A stretch of 64,000 nt of DNA from the NCBI GenBank assembly GCA_024449915.1, contig JAMZAV010000433.1:248001-312000 (forward strand), read 5' to 3'. Positions 36,215 to 46,000 of this stretch are shown here, piece after piece (position 1 is the stretch's first letter; every line of letters starts with the position of its first letter). Origin of the DNA: Sweltsa coloradensis (lineage: Eukaryota; Arthropoda; Insecta; Plecoptera; Chloroperlidae). The translations under genes and the position numbers were made by a program. The notes beneath the pieces were generated by a model that was not told the DNA's origin, did no database searches, and worked only from the letters and a program-made list of their open reading frames with translations.

Positions 36215-38774
36215 CATTATCATTATCTTTGTCGTTGTCGTTGTCGTTGTCGTTGGCGTTGGCGTTGTTGTTGTTGTTGTTGTTTTATTATTATTATTAT
36301 TTGTATTATTATTTTTATTATTATTATTCGCTAGAATCATGAACATCGTGCAAGACGCGACTGATGATCAGTGTTGTGACTTATCTCGATAAAATCCGTT
36401 ATCTATTATCTTATCTATAGATAAGCTTTTTTGGTATTATCTTTTTCTATTATTTAGATAAAATAAAATTTATCTTTTCTAAGCTTTTAAGGCTTTTAAA
36501 TAATATTTAATCACGTTTTTAAATGAAAAATTATTCTACTAGTTTTTTTTAGTTTACATGTAATCGTAGTCGTATTTCCGCATATTTGAAAATTCTTCTA
36601 GATTGGCTTGTCAACTTGTCAAGTCTGACAAATATTACGATTGACATGAAAACTGTTGTTGGGAAAAAATAATATTAGTAAAAAAATACGTCAATTTCAA
36701 TAATAATTATCTTTTATCTAAACAAAATTATGTAGTTAACTATTTTATCTCTTATCTTTTATCGGAATAATTTTCTACACTTTATATTTTATCTTATCTA
36801 GATAATGTTTTAAAAAATTATCTTTAAATATCTTTATCTAGACAAAAAATAAATTATCTAGTCACAACACTGCCGTAGATAGGTCGAGGGATAAATTAAG
36901 AACATTCAAAAGTCTGTTTTTTTATTGTTCTTTCTTTGGGTTTTGTGTTTATTAAATACAAGTTTTAAATTTAAATAGTTATTGCTAGAATAGATAATAT
37001 AAAAAAAGGTTTTTACACGTAAGTTAGTGAGTTTGTAGAGTGGTGATGCATGAGGATACACATATCGTATGTGGAATTCCAGCCACAGTGGACGGCTGGT
37101 TGACATTTTAAACTATATTTTATGTCGAGTGAAGGCTTAGCGTAATTTTTAAAATAGTATTTAAAATGATCAGATTGAGGTAAGGTACAGTAATTTAAGT
37201 TAAAAATATATGTTTTCTTTCTTTGTATCATCCCAGTCCCCCAAACACGATTTCGCATGTTAACCCCATTTGAGATACGATAAATTGAACTTTAAATTAA
37301 AATTTGAGATTATGGCAATGTATTTTGTATTTTAAACAGCGAATACTATTTTTTAGATTTGTATCTATTGTCTTTCGATTGGATTGTTTTATATGGGAGG
37401 TCTATGACTAAAAATGTTAAGACTAAAGAAAGCTCGTTTTTTATCCAATTTATTGAAAATAACAGTTGTATAATACATAAATCTCGTCCCTATGAAATTT
37501 TGTATTTCCAGCCTGGTTTTTATTTTTATATATTTGAGATACGAGTAAAAATCCTCAAATGCCATTTCGTCTTAGAATAATTATAATTATATTGACAACT
37601 TGTACTGCAGGCAGGCCCTATCCTACAGAAGGTAGCATTTATCAAATATAATTTGATTTTATTGCAAGCAACTGTAAACTGTGCAGCATTTAGGGTTTAA
37701 CTACTACTAGCCGAATTTCAATCTACTCACATTTGTTTCCTTTGCTAGTGATATTTAGGATAGAAATGAGCTAATTTCAATATGATGCCGGTGAGTAAGA
37801 GGCCATGCGTTATATGATTTCTCTTTTCACCGCTCTCATGCGCACCGCCTGCGTTAGAGCCCACATCTCAACAAACTATCTAAACTAATACTTTTGTGCT
37901 TAGACGTCTTATGACTACATGTTTAGTATTTTAAGCGATGCATGGACTATGATGCCCTTTTATTTTTGGAACTTCAGTCCATAGCCCCCTTGGTGCCATA
38001 ATCTTGTCACATTGCCACAGCCATTTCTTAATGAGTAAAACTTCATTATAATTAATAAAACTATCGAGAAAAACCCAAAGAATTACACAAATAGTAACAG
38101 TCAACAATAATCTCATAATGGAAACAGGAAACGAATGAACTGTATCACTGAAAACAGCATTACTGATCTTGAAATAATAGTGGCGATCTTGGATAAAGAA
38201 ATAAAGAGTCATATGTTTGTTTGGTTTCTTAATGGTATCATCTCCAGTTCGTTTCTCTTGCCACATAAAGCGAGTGGAGCACGTGAACTGAAGACAAGAT
38301 GTTATCGGTTCAGTCCCCGACGCCGGCAATCTTGCTGGCTATCGGGCACATCAATACTCCAAACGTCTTGATTGGGTGGTCAGAATTATATTATGAAAGT
38401 GTGCAAATTCTCAGCAGTATTTACTTATTATGATATACTTTTCAAAAATATAGAATTAAAATCACATACAAGAAAATCAGAGAGGAAAATATGAAATACA
38501 TAAAGATTTATGCTAAGTATTATATTTAATTCGAAGTGAAATTAATGAAGCATTTAAAACGCACGTGACAACAATGCATCACAAACATTTTCGAACTATA
38601 ATTTAATAATGGAGGTGTAAATAAAAATAGTCACTTTGAAATTTTAAAATTAAAACCCAGTGTAAAATCTTTGAAGGCATGCTCACCTGAGCTTGCGTAG
38701 ACCAGCAGGAATATGCTGTAGATGAGTATCCCATCATGCGCCGGTAATCCACTCGTTACGTGCACGCGTCGCAT
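24099..38774 (-). CDS. Lipase gene A: secreted pancreatic-lipase-family enzyme, six coding exons, complete
   Basis: Join of complement 38774-38687, 32076-31798, 28153-27899, 27246-27055, 26881-26713 and 24345-24099. Coding length is 1230 bases, 409 residues plus stop, with all splice phases consistent. It has an N-terminal signal peptide, LYTR and IVIHGFGGG in the N-terminal half, the nucleophile elbow GYSVG (Ser185), the catalytic Asp in ITGLDP (Asp210) and the catalytic His in SCDH (His278). Insect members of this family (neutral lipase/PLA1-like) are usually secreted and hydrolyse glycerides or phospholipids. The lid region between the Asp and His is short, as in phospholipase-type members. 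The C-terminal tail after KKPYAKG is Arg/Asn-rich and of unknown role. Substrate cannot be told from sequence. Confidence 0.92.
24521..24815 (+). CDS. Exon-like open frame of unknown origin inside lipase A intron 5
   Basis: A plus-strand frame flanked by a good acceptor (aactatttcag) and a good donor (gtgagtg). It encodes about 98 residues: a hydrophilic part (GNKNRSPNGDMEPDQQAIEA), a strongly hydrophobic stretch (LLLSIFLFQTCILFCCGVFV) and a basic end (HWVDNQIKKWHLQQ). No family is recognised. It could be an exon of a nested gene, a transposon remnant or chance. Confidence 0.25.
24969..25718 (-). mobile_element. Helitron2/Helentron-like element, copy 3
   Basis: Minus-strand orientation: starts T|TGGATGAGCGTAGCGAAG at 25718 and ends ...CGCTCATCCAACAACGCG with an AACGC/GCGTT hairpin and CCTAG|T at 24969. 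Internal tandem repeats match those of copy 1. Lies in lipase A intron 5. Confidence 0.75.
25809..26240. repeat. Pair of diverged ~95-base direct repeats
   Basis: AGAAAGCAAAAG...TATTACTGCCAAGGCT at 25809 and CTGAAAGCAAGAAC...TATTACTGCCACGGCT at 26140, each ending near GCAGGTGCA/TGTAGGTGCA. The gap between them holds a GC-richer block with the palindrome CGTACGGTACG. Confidence 0.55.
26713..26881 (-). CDS. Lipase A coding exon 5: catalytic histidine exon
   Basis: Acceptor atatttcag, donor gtaaga. It encodes TLSCDHTKVTPYFIESINSK, then SGFWSVPCPNQFMFFLGLC and EYVLMGEDAPL. The His of CDH is the third triad member. It leaves in phase 2 (AC|T) into the last exon. Reading past the donor gives an immediate TAA, so retention of the next intron would truncate the protein. 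Confidence 0.94.
27055..27246 (-). CDS. Lipase A coding exon 4: catalytic aspartate exon
   Basis: Acceptor gagttgcag, donor gtaagt. It completes ITG|LDPT, which carries the catalytic Asp, then LDASDAHFVDVIHTGAGVLG and HADFYVNGGSSQPGC. The DAHFVDVIHT and FYVNGG..QPGC blocks are family hallmarks. Phase 1 at both ends. Confidence 0.95.
27723..27945. repeat. Tandem duplication covering the 3' end and splice donor of lipase A exon 3
   Basis: A unit of about 118 bases occurs at 27723-27840 and again at 27841-27945. Both share ACGGGATCAAGTTTATCC and AATTCCTACCAGTGATTCTC. The copy at 27841 contains the functional exon end; the other lies wholly in the intron and carries a second identical donor. Confidence 0.9.
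27899..28153 (-). CDS. Lipase A coding exon 3: catalytic serine exon
   Basis: Acceptor gtttccag, donor gtagga. It encodes YFTRGDFNIIIVDYGSLVKE, then WGPRFCAQCIAQLIAYL and NLHLLGYSVGAHIAGLVANY, ending ITG. The Ser of GYSVG is the nucleophile. Cys pairs CLS and CAQC suggest disulphides as in secreted lipases. The last ~46 bases of the exon with its donor are copied once more about 118 bases into the intron. Confidence 0.95.
28154..30878 (-). other. Lipase A intron 2, mostly featureless
   Basis: A poly-C/(CAAAA)n patch at about 29610-29653. Nothing else is recognised before the hAT element at 30887. Confidence 0.5.
30887..31286. mobile_element. hAT-type MITE rich in CGATAATCGATA
   Basis: Ends TAGAGATGCAC and GTGTATCCCTA are inverted matches. 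Flanking 8-bp duplications are ATTATTAC (30879-30886) and ATTAATAC (31287-31294), one mismatch. Subterminal zones are packed with TATCGAT/ATCGATA palindromes. No transposase frame. Confidence 0.75.
31602..31714 (-). mobile_element. SINE-like copy with (ATTT)n tail, first of a pair
   Basis: On the minus strand it runs GGCCTACAGGGTTGGCTTGG, then ACTGTCCCCTACTGAAAATC, to an (ATTT)n tail. A near-identical copy in the same orientation lies at 32321-32436, so the pair brackets lipase A exon 2. Confidence 0.7.
31798..32076 (-). CDS. Lipase A coding exon 2: N-terminal lipase region
   Basis: Acceptor gttgccag and donor gtgggt. It encodes AWGQEDDLPKRPAS, a Cys-containing segment (CLQPPYNCPNP), IQFFLYTRAT, then HPTKIVIHGFGGGRNLVP and STDIRK. 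HGFGGG is the oxyanion-side loop typical of the family. Phase 1 at both ends. Two near-identical SINE-like copies flank this exon in the same orientation. Confidence 0.92.
32321..32436 (-). mobile_element. SINE-like copy with (ATTT)n tail, second of a pair
   Basis: It matches the copy at 31602-31714 along almost its whole length, with a purer (TTTA)n tail of about seven units. Lies in lipase A intron 1. Confidence 0.7.
32690..32832 (-). mobile_element. Partial tRNA-derived SINE copy
   Basis: Diverged head and first part of the body on the minus strand (AAGTGTAAGGCGCGAGACCG head; CCGGCTATCCTGACTGACTT body; CTCGCTAATACGAATGC). Confidence 0.6.
34207..35025. mobile_element. Inner hAT-type element nested in 34011-35544
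   Basis: Ends CAGTGTTGGGTAGGAAC and GGAACTTACCCAACTCTG, flanked by perfect 8-bp duplications ATAGTTGT (34199-34206 and 35026-35033). Both subterminal zones contain many GGAACTAGTTCC palindromes. No transposase frame. Confidence 0.9.
34595..34697. repeat. Small inverted repeat with GCGAAACGTGGAG centre
   Basis: Arms TTGAATGATCTTTTGGGTTG and CAACCCAAAGATCATTCAA surround a centre with TGCGAAACGTGGAGCAGTGC. The same layout recurs at 52001-52151. Confidence 0.7.
35936..36340 (+). mobile_element. tRNA-derived SINE with a compound microsatellite tail
   Basis: Partial head with B box GGGTTCAAATCCC, complete body (GACCGGCAATCCTGACTG, AATGCGAATGCAAGGGATTG, CACCTGAAGAGGGGC) and the 3' end. The tail passes through poly-T, (ATTATC)n, (TTGTCG)n, (TTGGCG), (TTG)n and (ATT)n up to about 36330. 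Confidence 0.85.
36369..36872. mobile_element. Probable hAT-type MITE rich in TTATCT
   Basis: Ends CAGTGTTGTGAC and GTCACAACACTG are perfect 12-base inverted repeats. The interior is almost wholly TTATCT/AGATAA words. Flanking octamers CTGATGAT and CCGTAGAT share only five positions, so the target duplication is not convincing. Confidence 0.65.
38262..38350 (+). mobile_element. Partial tRNA-derived SINE (head and start of body)
   Basis: AAGCGAGTGGAGCACG head, B-box-like CGGTTCAGTCCCCG, then ACGCCGGCAATCTTGCTGG. Confidence 0.5.
38687..38774 (-). CDS. Lipase A coding exon 1: signal peptide
   Basis: ATG at 38774-38772, donor gtgagc after 38687. It encodes 29 residues, MRRVHVTSG at the start and a hydrophobic core GILIYSIFLLVYASS, ending one base into a Gly codon that joins exon 2 in frame (G|GC). 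I chose this ATG because the next in-frame ATG upstream (38966) overlaps the TATA box and so would lie outside the transcript. Confidence 0.75.
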
Positions 38775-38965
38775 CTTGCTGGCATACCGCACTGACGCCG
38801 GCCACAAACTAACTGGTAATTCCTCGGTGTCTTGTACGGTCGGCGAGCTTCGAGCTCCAAGTGAAGGAGGATCGGGTGAAAGTGACGGCGACGGGGACGT
38901 CACTCTCGCTGATATAGAGGAGGGGAGCGCCAAAGAGGATTTATCTGTTATTACTACTCGGTGCA

Positions 38966-38971
38966 TTTATA
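38966..38971 (-). promoter_or_regulatory. TATA box of lipase gene A
   Basis: TATAAA on the minus strand about 190 bases before the start codon. A start of transcription near 38940 would leave a 5' UTR of about 165 bases. An AGATAA (GATA-factor-like) motif lies just downstream. No clear initiator sequence is seen. Confidence 0.45.
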
Positions 38972-41900
38972 GAAAGTGTTTTGTTGCGTTGAAAACGGGT
39001 TTGTGGGACAGCGCCCCCCTCGTTTTCATGGTCGGATATGACACTTCAATGCTCCATTAAACAAACAGATAATTTGAAAGATCTCGTTTCGTGACCTTAA
39101 CCTCCAGTTGAAAAACCTCTTTCGTTTTAATGAGTGTAACGTGCAAGAAACTTAATTTTACATTATGCAATTCAGATTTCAAACCAGTTTTGCGTCTGCA
39201 TATGTATTCAACCATGTGGTCAGAGAAAATTGGTTTTGTATTTCATTATGATGCATCTATTGTGTTGCAACAATAAAAGCCAAAACAATGGAACAAAATA
39301 AAAACATAATTATTGTGTTATATGAACTATTTATTTAAGGTCAGTCGAACACATGGTGTACCAATAACATTAAGATACACATATTTCAACAAACAACTTA
39401 TTAAATTATTAAACTATAAAATTATTGCATAAAGCTGGTGGAATGTTAAAATTTCATCACTTTTAGCCAACAGAAATAAGAAATTCAATATTTATTAAGC
39501 TAACAGGTCTAGCACCAAACAGGCAAGCAAATAGCAACTTAAGTTAAAGTACAACTTGGATGTTGTTTTACTGCTGAGGAGGGTGTGTATGTTTCAGAAT
39601 ATAAATGCCCAACTTTGGGTTTAGTTTTCACCACCAAGGTCGGCTCGGCTTGAATTTGAAATATAAAACTTTTATTGTAAGCAGTTATAGAATGAATGAA
39701 AGAGAAACGTAAAAACAGCATTTTAATTTTCAAATTTCATATTTAGAATTTTTTAATTGAGCATTTGTAGCATTCATTAGCATCTATTTCTCCTTTCCAC
39801 TAAACCCTAAATGTTTTTTTACTTGCACTTCTAATGGAAAATTATGCTTCTCTAAGAAACATTTCAATTGAATTATAGCTACTGAAAACTAAAGAAAACA
39901 ATGCTTAACTAATTCTTAATAGGTATCGAAAATCTTTGTTTTTATTGGCACTTTGTAGCTTTTTCTAAAATATATGATGTTCACTTAATTAGCATAAAAC
40001 AAAAACGGTAAATTTATACACCTCTTAAATTCCACTTCCTGCAACTACCATTGCCCATTCCATTATTTACCACAGTGTATATAAATTTTTAAAAAATATA
40101 AATAAATTGAGAAATGGGATAGCAGAGATCTAGGCCTACTTCATAAAAAATTGTGTAAAAGGGTATTTCCAGTCAAAATGAAATAACATTTTTTTAATAA
40201 AAACACTTCATAAACATTGATATACTAATGACGAAAGCTGGATTAACAGTCAAAAGAAGCTTAAAGCTTGATCAGAAAAGTATGCTTATAAAGATAACTA
40301 TACAAAATCCTCTTCAATAGGTATTTTGGCTCAATGATATAATACTTTCTTATCATCAATTCGACATCACACATATCCTTAATTGGCTACGCTTTAGTAT
40401 TGCAATTATTGTTTATTGGTATTTTCAATATGTTTAATTAACTTAAATAATCTATTCTTCAAGAAAATAATCAGTTATCATAAAACGAACTATCACTGTG
40501 TATATTATTGCCTATTGGCAACCCAAATGGTATGTTTTAAAGGAATTTGCAAGTTTTACAGCTTGTAGAAGTTTATCATAATTATGTTTTACCTCAATTG
40601 ATGTAAAATATCAGCAATGCTGTATTCAATCATGTTTCAATAAAACCGAAAATACAAATAGTTCAGGGTTTGCAATGATAAGTATAATTGTTTACCTTGT
40701 ATGGCTTGTGCCAACTCCCCATTATCATTGTAAAAAGGTGACATTTAGTATTAGAAAACGCGACGTCAGTAGCCAGATGTCTACCCAACCAAACCACATA
40801 GCCTTCAAAACAATTCGCTTAGTAATACAAGGATACCTAAATACTGCGCAATGGATAATAAACGTCTATATTCCAGCTGCATTTAGCCATGACCTTACTT
40901 AAAATCTCTACCCACAATAATTAAACATTAAAATATTAATTAAAATTTTAAAATATAAATCACACAAAGTTATTAGACAGCATTTTATTATATCTGCTTT
41001 GAGTTAGGAATAATTCCAAGCCATTATCACTGGTTTCAGAAACAATTATTTATATTTAAAGAATAAAACGTCCTGAATCCAAATATCGCGTTTATTTTAT
41101 GTTAAAAAAATGTTTTGGTATAGATATTGAGGCTTGAAGTGTCCTATTTTGGAACATATTGTGAAACGCGCTGTCATTGGTCATTCCATTATGATGTAAT
41201 TGGGCACAACACGGGCGATGACACCATTCAAAGACATGATTTTGGCTCGATTTTATCCAAGATTTCACACAACTGCATTGCACTCGGCTGTACAAATCGA
41301 TTGAATATGGATTCTTACATTAAATGTTATCGTATTCGAAATGACACGATCAATTAATAAACATTATATTTTACTTTTTGAATTAAAACACAAAAACTGG
41401 GACCCTGTAAAAGCAAGGCCTCGTGGCCTTAAGCGTGGCCCAGATCTTGTCAAAACTGCGCCACCCCAGCCTGTTATATTGTTGTCGAGAGATAATCCAA
41501 AGCCCTTGGTATTCTAAAGATATTATTTTTGCGTTATACTGTACAGTATTAGGAAGACCGTGGCTAATATAGTATCTCAGTACGTCACACTTTGTGCACG
41601 AAATTTAAATGTCGTTTTTGAAACGAGATTTTTAAGTATTGTTTATAAAATACATAAGGTTTTCAAATTTTGTTTTGGAACTGTTTATAATATGACTGTG
41701 TAGAATCATAAGAGCAACTCAATTAAAATATTAAAATATTTCATGCAAATAGCCTAGCTTCAATAACAGTTGACGGAATAGCTGTGTGTACAGCCAGGCT
41801 TATTAGCAACATGACTCATGTATTAACAACTCCTGGTATCCCAAACTTGATAATGATGACAACCAATATACTGGCTACTAATAAATAGTATAACTTATCT

Positions 41901-42145
41901 GTGTATTGCTATACAGTTGGCGCAACCCACTTAATTGTGGAAATCGAACGTCTTGAATTTCTTTTCTTGAACGTGAAAACGATGTAATCGTCATACTCTC
42001 AACCCTTGGACACCGATCTGTGCAACTACTTCTTTTTCATGTAGGCCCTAATGTAATTTGAATAAACAATAATTTATATATTATTTTGTACCATCCTATT
42101 CAAGAAAGTGGGCATTAGGTTTATGTAAATCCAATGAGCAGCTTG
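38972..42145. other. Spacer between lipase A promoter and lipase B 3' end
   Basis: AT-rich and apparently without genes or well-bounded repeats. No clear poly(A) signal for lipase B could be chosen. Confidence 0.5.
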
Positions 42146-42338
42146 TTAGTTTTCACTTGTGGGACTAATTGTTTGATTGCTTCTTCTAACAGCTGGAAGT
42201 GGCATTTTAGTTGTGTACCGGGGCTGTCTGTTCGAAGTCCTTCGCACTGGTGAGGACAGGAGAGACGAGGCGTTCTTCGTGATACCCTGGGCGTACGGGG
42301 GCGTTTTGTTGGTGGTTACAAAGTAGACACCCTGCGCG
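42146..42338 (-). CDS. Lipase B last coding exon
   Basis: Acceptor ggttgcag; AG|C GCG joins the previous exon. AQGVYFVTTNKTPPYAQG closes the fold and aligns with ARGLFYLSTNAKKPYAKG of gene A. A tail of about 45 residues follows, rich in Ser, Arg, Thr and Pro, ending SPTSEN and TAA. It is less basic than the gene A tail. Confidence 0.9.
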
Positions 42339-43055
42339 CTGCAACCATCAGAATACATTATACAAATTCTTACTGGAGTTTGGCTAGATGGGAGGGAATG
42401 TTCAAGGCTTTTCAGTCAGGATTATCGGTGGCGGGTGTCGAAGCGGCGACCTCCCGAGCAGTGTCGTGCCAACATACAACAATCACCTCAGGTGTTTAGT
42501 TCTAAGGGTAAGTTCAACTTTATTCATAAACCAATTAGGTTGGAATACAATTAAATACGATATCGTGTTCGTGATGTCTATGGCGGTACCAATGATGATT
42601 TTAACATCTATAGGCCCTAGTAGGCTAGATCCCCAGTCTCAAATACGTCCGTACAGGCGCGAGCGTAGCAAATTGAAGCGTCAATCTAACCTATTCAAGA
42701 TGGCGATTTGGCGTTTCAATTTATGCGTATTTTTCTGGTCTGTTTTGATATGGTTTTAGTTTGTGCAGCATGGGAATGCACAAACAGAAACAATATAAGA
42801 AGTTATTGCATAAGGGAATTTAGTAATCACCTGTCAACCTGACAGCTATCTTGAAAAATATTTGGGCTACAAATCGCTCCCATCTACTTTAACATGCAAA
42901 CTGACCTATTTAAGATGGCTTCAAATTGTCACGCCAGTGAACAAATGACTGGGGATCTAGCCTACTATAGATGTTACACATCATTGGACGGTACCGAGGC
43001 ATTCCTTTTGTCCTCTATACCGAGTTGATGGTAATATTTGTGTTTGCCATATGAA

Positions 43056-43089
<34 letters not shown>

Positions 43090-46000
43090 GGGGTGGGTGG
43101 GTGTGTGGGTGGGTGGGTGTCCACGCACCTGCGACTAACGTTCTCCCCCATGAGTTCCGGTCGAGTGGTGCCGTCCAACCCGGTACACAGTCCGAAGAAG
43201 TAGGTCAAGTAGTTCGGACAGGGGAATCCATAGAAGCCGAGACTCGAGTAGATGGACTCGGCAAAGAGGATGGGCGCTCGCACGTGAGAGCAGCTACTGG
43301 GGCCTGGAGAGAAGGAAGCCAATCAGGACCCACATATCAAGCACAACCTTGTAGCCAGGGTGCGAATTGATGGCTTGGCAGTGGGGGGGATGGCCCAGTC
43401 TAGTATCTGTATGAACTGAGGGGTCTGGGGCAAAGCCCCAGCCGGCGGAGGAAAGGCAATTTTTTTTTGGGATATTATTGCCCTCGAGATGGCCTTAGAA
43501 GCGATTTGAGGATAATTTTTGGGGGTATTGTTGCCCTCGAGATGGCATTAGAATTTAGAAGCGATCTGAGGAAAATGTCTGGGGTATTTTTGCCCTCGAG
43601 ATGACCTTAGAAGCGATGTGAAGAAAATTTGGGGGTATTATTGCCCTCGAGATGGCATTAGAAGCGATCTGAGGTATTATTTTGAAAGGAATATGTGTAA
43701 ATTGACGCATTATTTATTAACATTAAACGAGATTGTCACTTGATATGTTATGAGATGAGATGGGAATCCAGAGGTGGGGATTTAGCCATCCCCGGCGGGG
43801 ATACCTTTCAGTAAAACAGAGCCAGGGATAAAATTACCAGAGGGGGAAATCCCCCCCCCCCCGTCAATTCGCACCCTGCTTGTAGTCAGCAAACAATACA
43901 GAGCGACTTTTAGGCCTCAGCTTCCTAAGAATATAAAGTCAATCTTGACGAAACTACTCTTAGGTACATCATGAGCAACACTCTTGCAGCAGGTCACGTT
44001 TCTTGGTAAACCATGGAGCTGTGATTCGCATAACACTAGAACAGAACGCACGTGGTCGGTAATTCCTAGTTGGTGTTTCCCCGCGTGTAGACGGATTGTC
44101 ATGCTGAGCGCGCTCGCCACTCGCCTCTCGCCAGTAGGTCACCCATGCACCCAAGTGGTAATTACCAGACGAGTTTGTTCCGGAAATACTGTCACGGGCT
44201 TACGGGCGTGTGTTTCAAGGCGCTTGCTGGCTCACTCAACGATATCACTTTTATGGTCAAGGGACAAATTTGTCACCACTATAGAAAATTCAGTTATACG
44301 ATTGATGTTTTGGAATTTTTCAGCTTCCTACCTGTTATTTACTTGACAATTACAATTACAATATATGTTGCTTATCCATCTTAGCGCAAATTATTTTTAA
44401 TGTTTCATGTCGGAAATAGGGGTTGCCTACGTCTACAATTAATATCGTGAGCATACAGCCAAAAGTCACTAACTTCATTTGACGTTACAATTTTTGTGTA
44501 TTTTATGGACTTTATGGAGTAAGCACGAAACAGGACGATCTGTGAATTCAATGGAATAATGGCCATGAATGAGAAATAATTATTAATTAAGTAAAATGTG
44601 GAAGGGTGAAAACAGAACGACAAAATGTTGATTTATATATCCTTCCATTTTAAACTTCCAACTTCATTTTGCTGGGAAGGGAACTTCAGAAATGGAGTTA
44701 GTGACTTTTGGTTGTATAGCCCACGATATTTACGATAAGTTATAATTCGCATTATTCGTTATCATAATCTATGGCGCCGATATTGATATTGTCATTTGAC
44801 TTCAAACGTCTTGCAATTGCAAGAAATGTATCGATTTAATATTCAAGATAAAAATACTCGAATTCTATATACTTATCACTATCACCGTCTTCTGGGTACA
44901 GGCCTACTTTAGGGGGAAAAAACAACAAAGTGAAAATGTATCAGTTGACATTTTAAACTTGAAGACAGCTCTCAAATGTGTCTTTTATATGATATGAATT
45001 AAGTTGACGATAAAGCCTCAGTGTACTCCAACCAACTTACTATCAACCTCCGGCGCGGTACAGCCCGGCTGATGGGTCCCTCCATTAACGTAGAAGTCCA
45101 CTTGTCCCAAGGCCTCCACCTTGCCTCGCCTGCCGGCGTTAGTGTGCATCACGTCAACAAAGAGGGCGTCGGTGGCGTCCAGCTTCTGACTGAGGGGGCC
45201 GACGAACAAGGGCAGTGCCGGGTCCAGACCTGCATGTAACGTCACACGGGATTAGCTCACTGGTTGCTGGGAGGCGTGGGTTATGAGGGGACGCTGAGCT
45301 TGGCCCAACACAAATGCGCGCACTCAGGTGTTGAGGATTTCTGCTGAACGGTTGGTAATATCACTAGGAAAACGCTAAAAGTCATTGTTAGACGAGTGAG
45401 TGAGCCATGTGATGAGTACCCGGTAACATTCCCTTTCTTCCCCCTACCTAAGGCCTCCCTAGCCTATAATAGGCTAGAGTGGCACATTATGGCCTTACAA
45501 TTGACGCGCCTTTATACCAACTAAACTTAAAAACGCTATTATTTATACCCGGCTTATTACACACATGAATCGCTCACTCGTCTAACAACGGCTTTGGCGT
45601 TTTCCTTGTCTAGTTGGCAAAGGCGCCCTTATACTCGAAATGTGGGAGACCTGGGTTCAATCCCCTGGTCGGAAAAGATTTTGTAATTTCTGGATTGTAT
45701 TTAAAAAAAATATTAAACATGTTTTGAAATGCATATAACGCAGTGTAGTCTATCATCTGTGACAATACTATGGAAAACATAGCCAGTACGAAATACGTGT
45801 AAAGATTGCAAGGTTTACTCAATCTCCGAGCGGAATTTGGGGGTACCTTGAGCGTGCAAGATTCGATACACCTTGGGCACTGCATTTTCACAAGATGACA
45901 AATAACATTAAAAAAATATTTTTTCAAAATCAAAACCATCCCTATTTTTCAATTTGTTATTTCTTGTGGGTTTAAATCGCAATGGATCAAGCTGATTTTG

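Noticed and set aside
38776..38966. Longer N-terminal extension of lipase A from the ATG at 38966
   Set aside because: That ATG overlaps the TATA box and would not be in the transcript. The extension would also place a long hydrophilic segment before the signal peptide.
45606..45685. Functional tRNA gene
   Set aside because: A-box-like and B-box sequences are present, but no complete acceptor or anticodon stem could be drawn, so it is treated as a SINE head or remnant.
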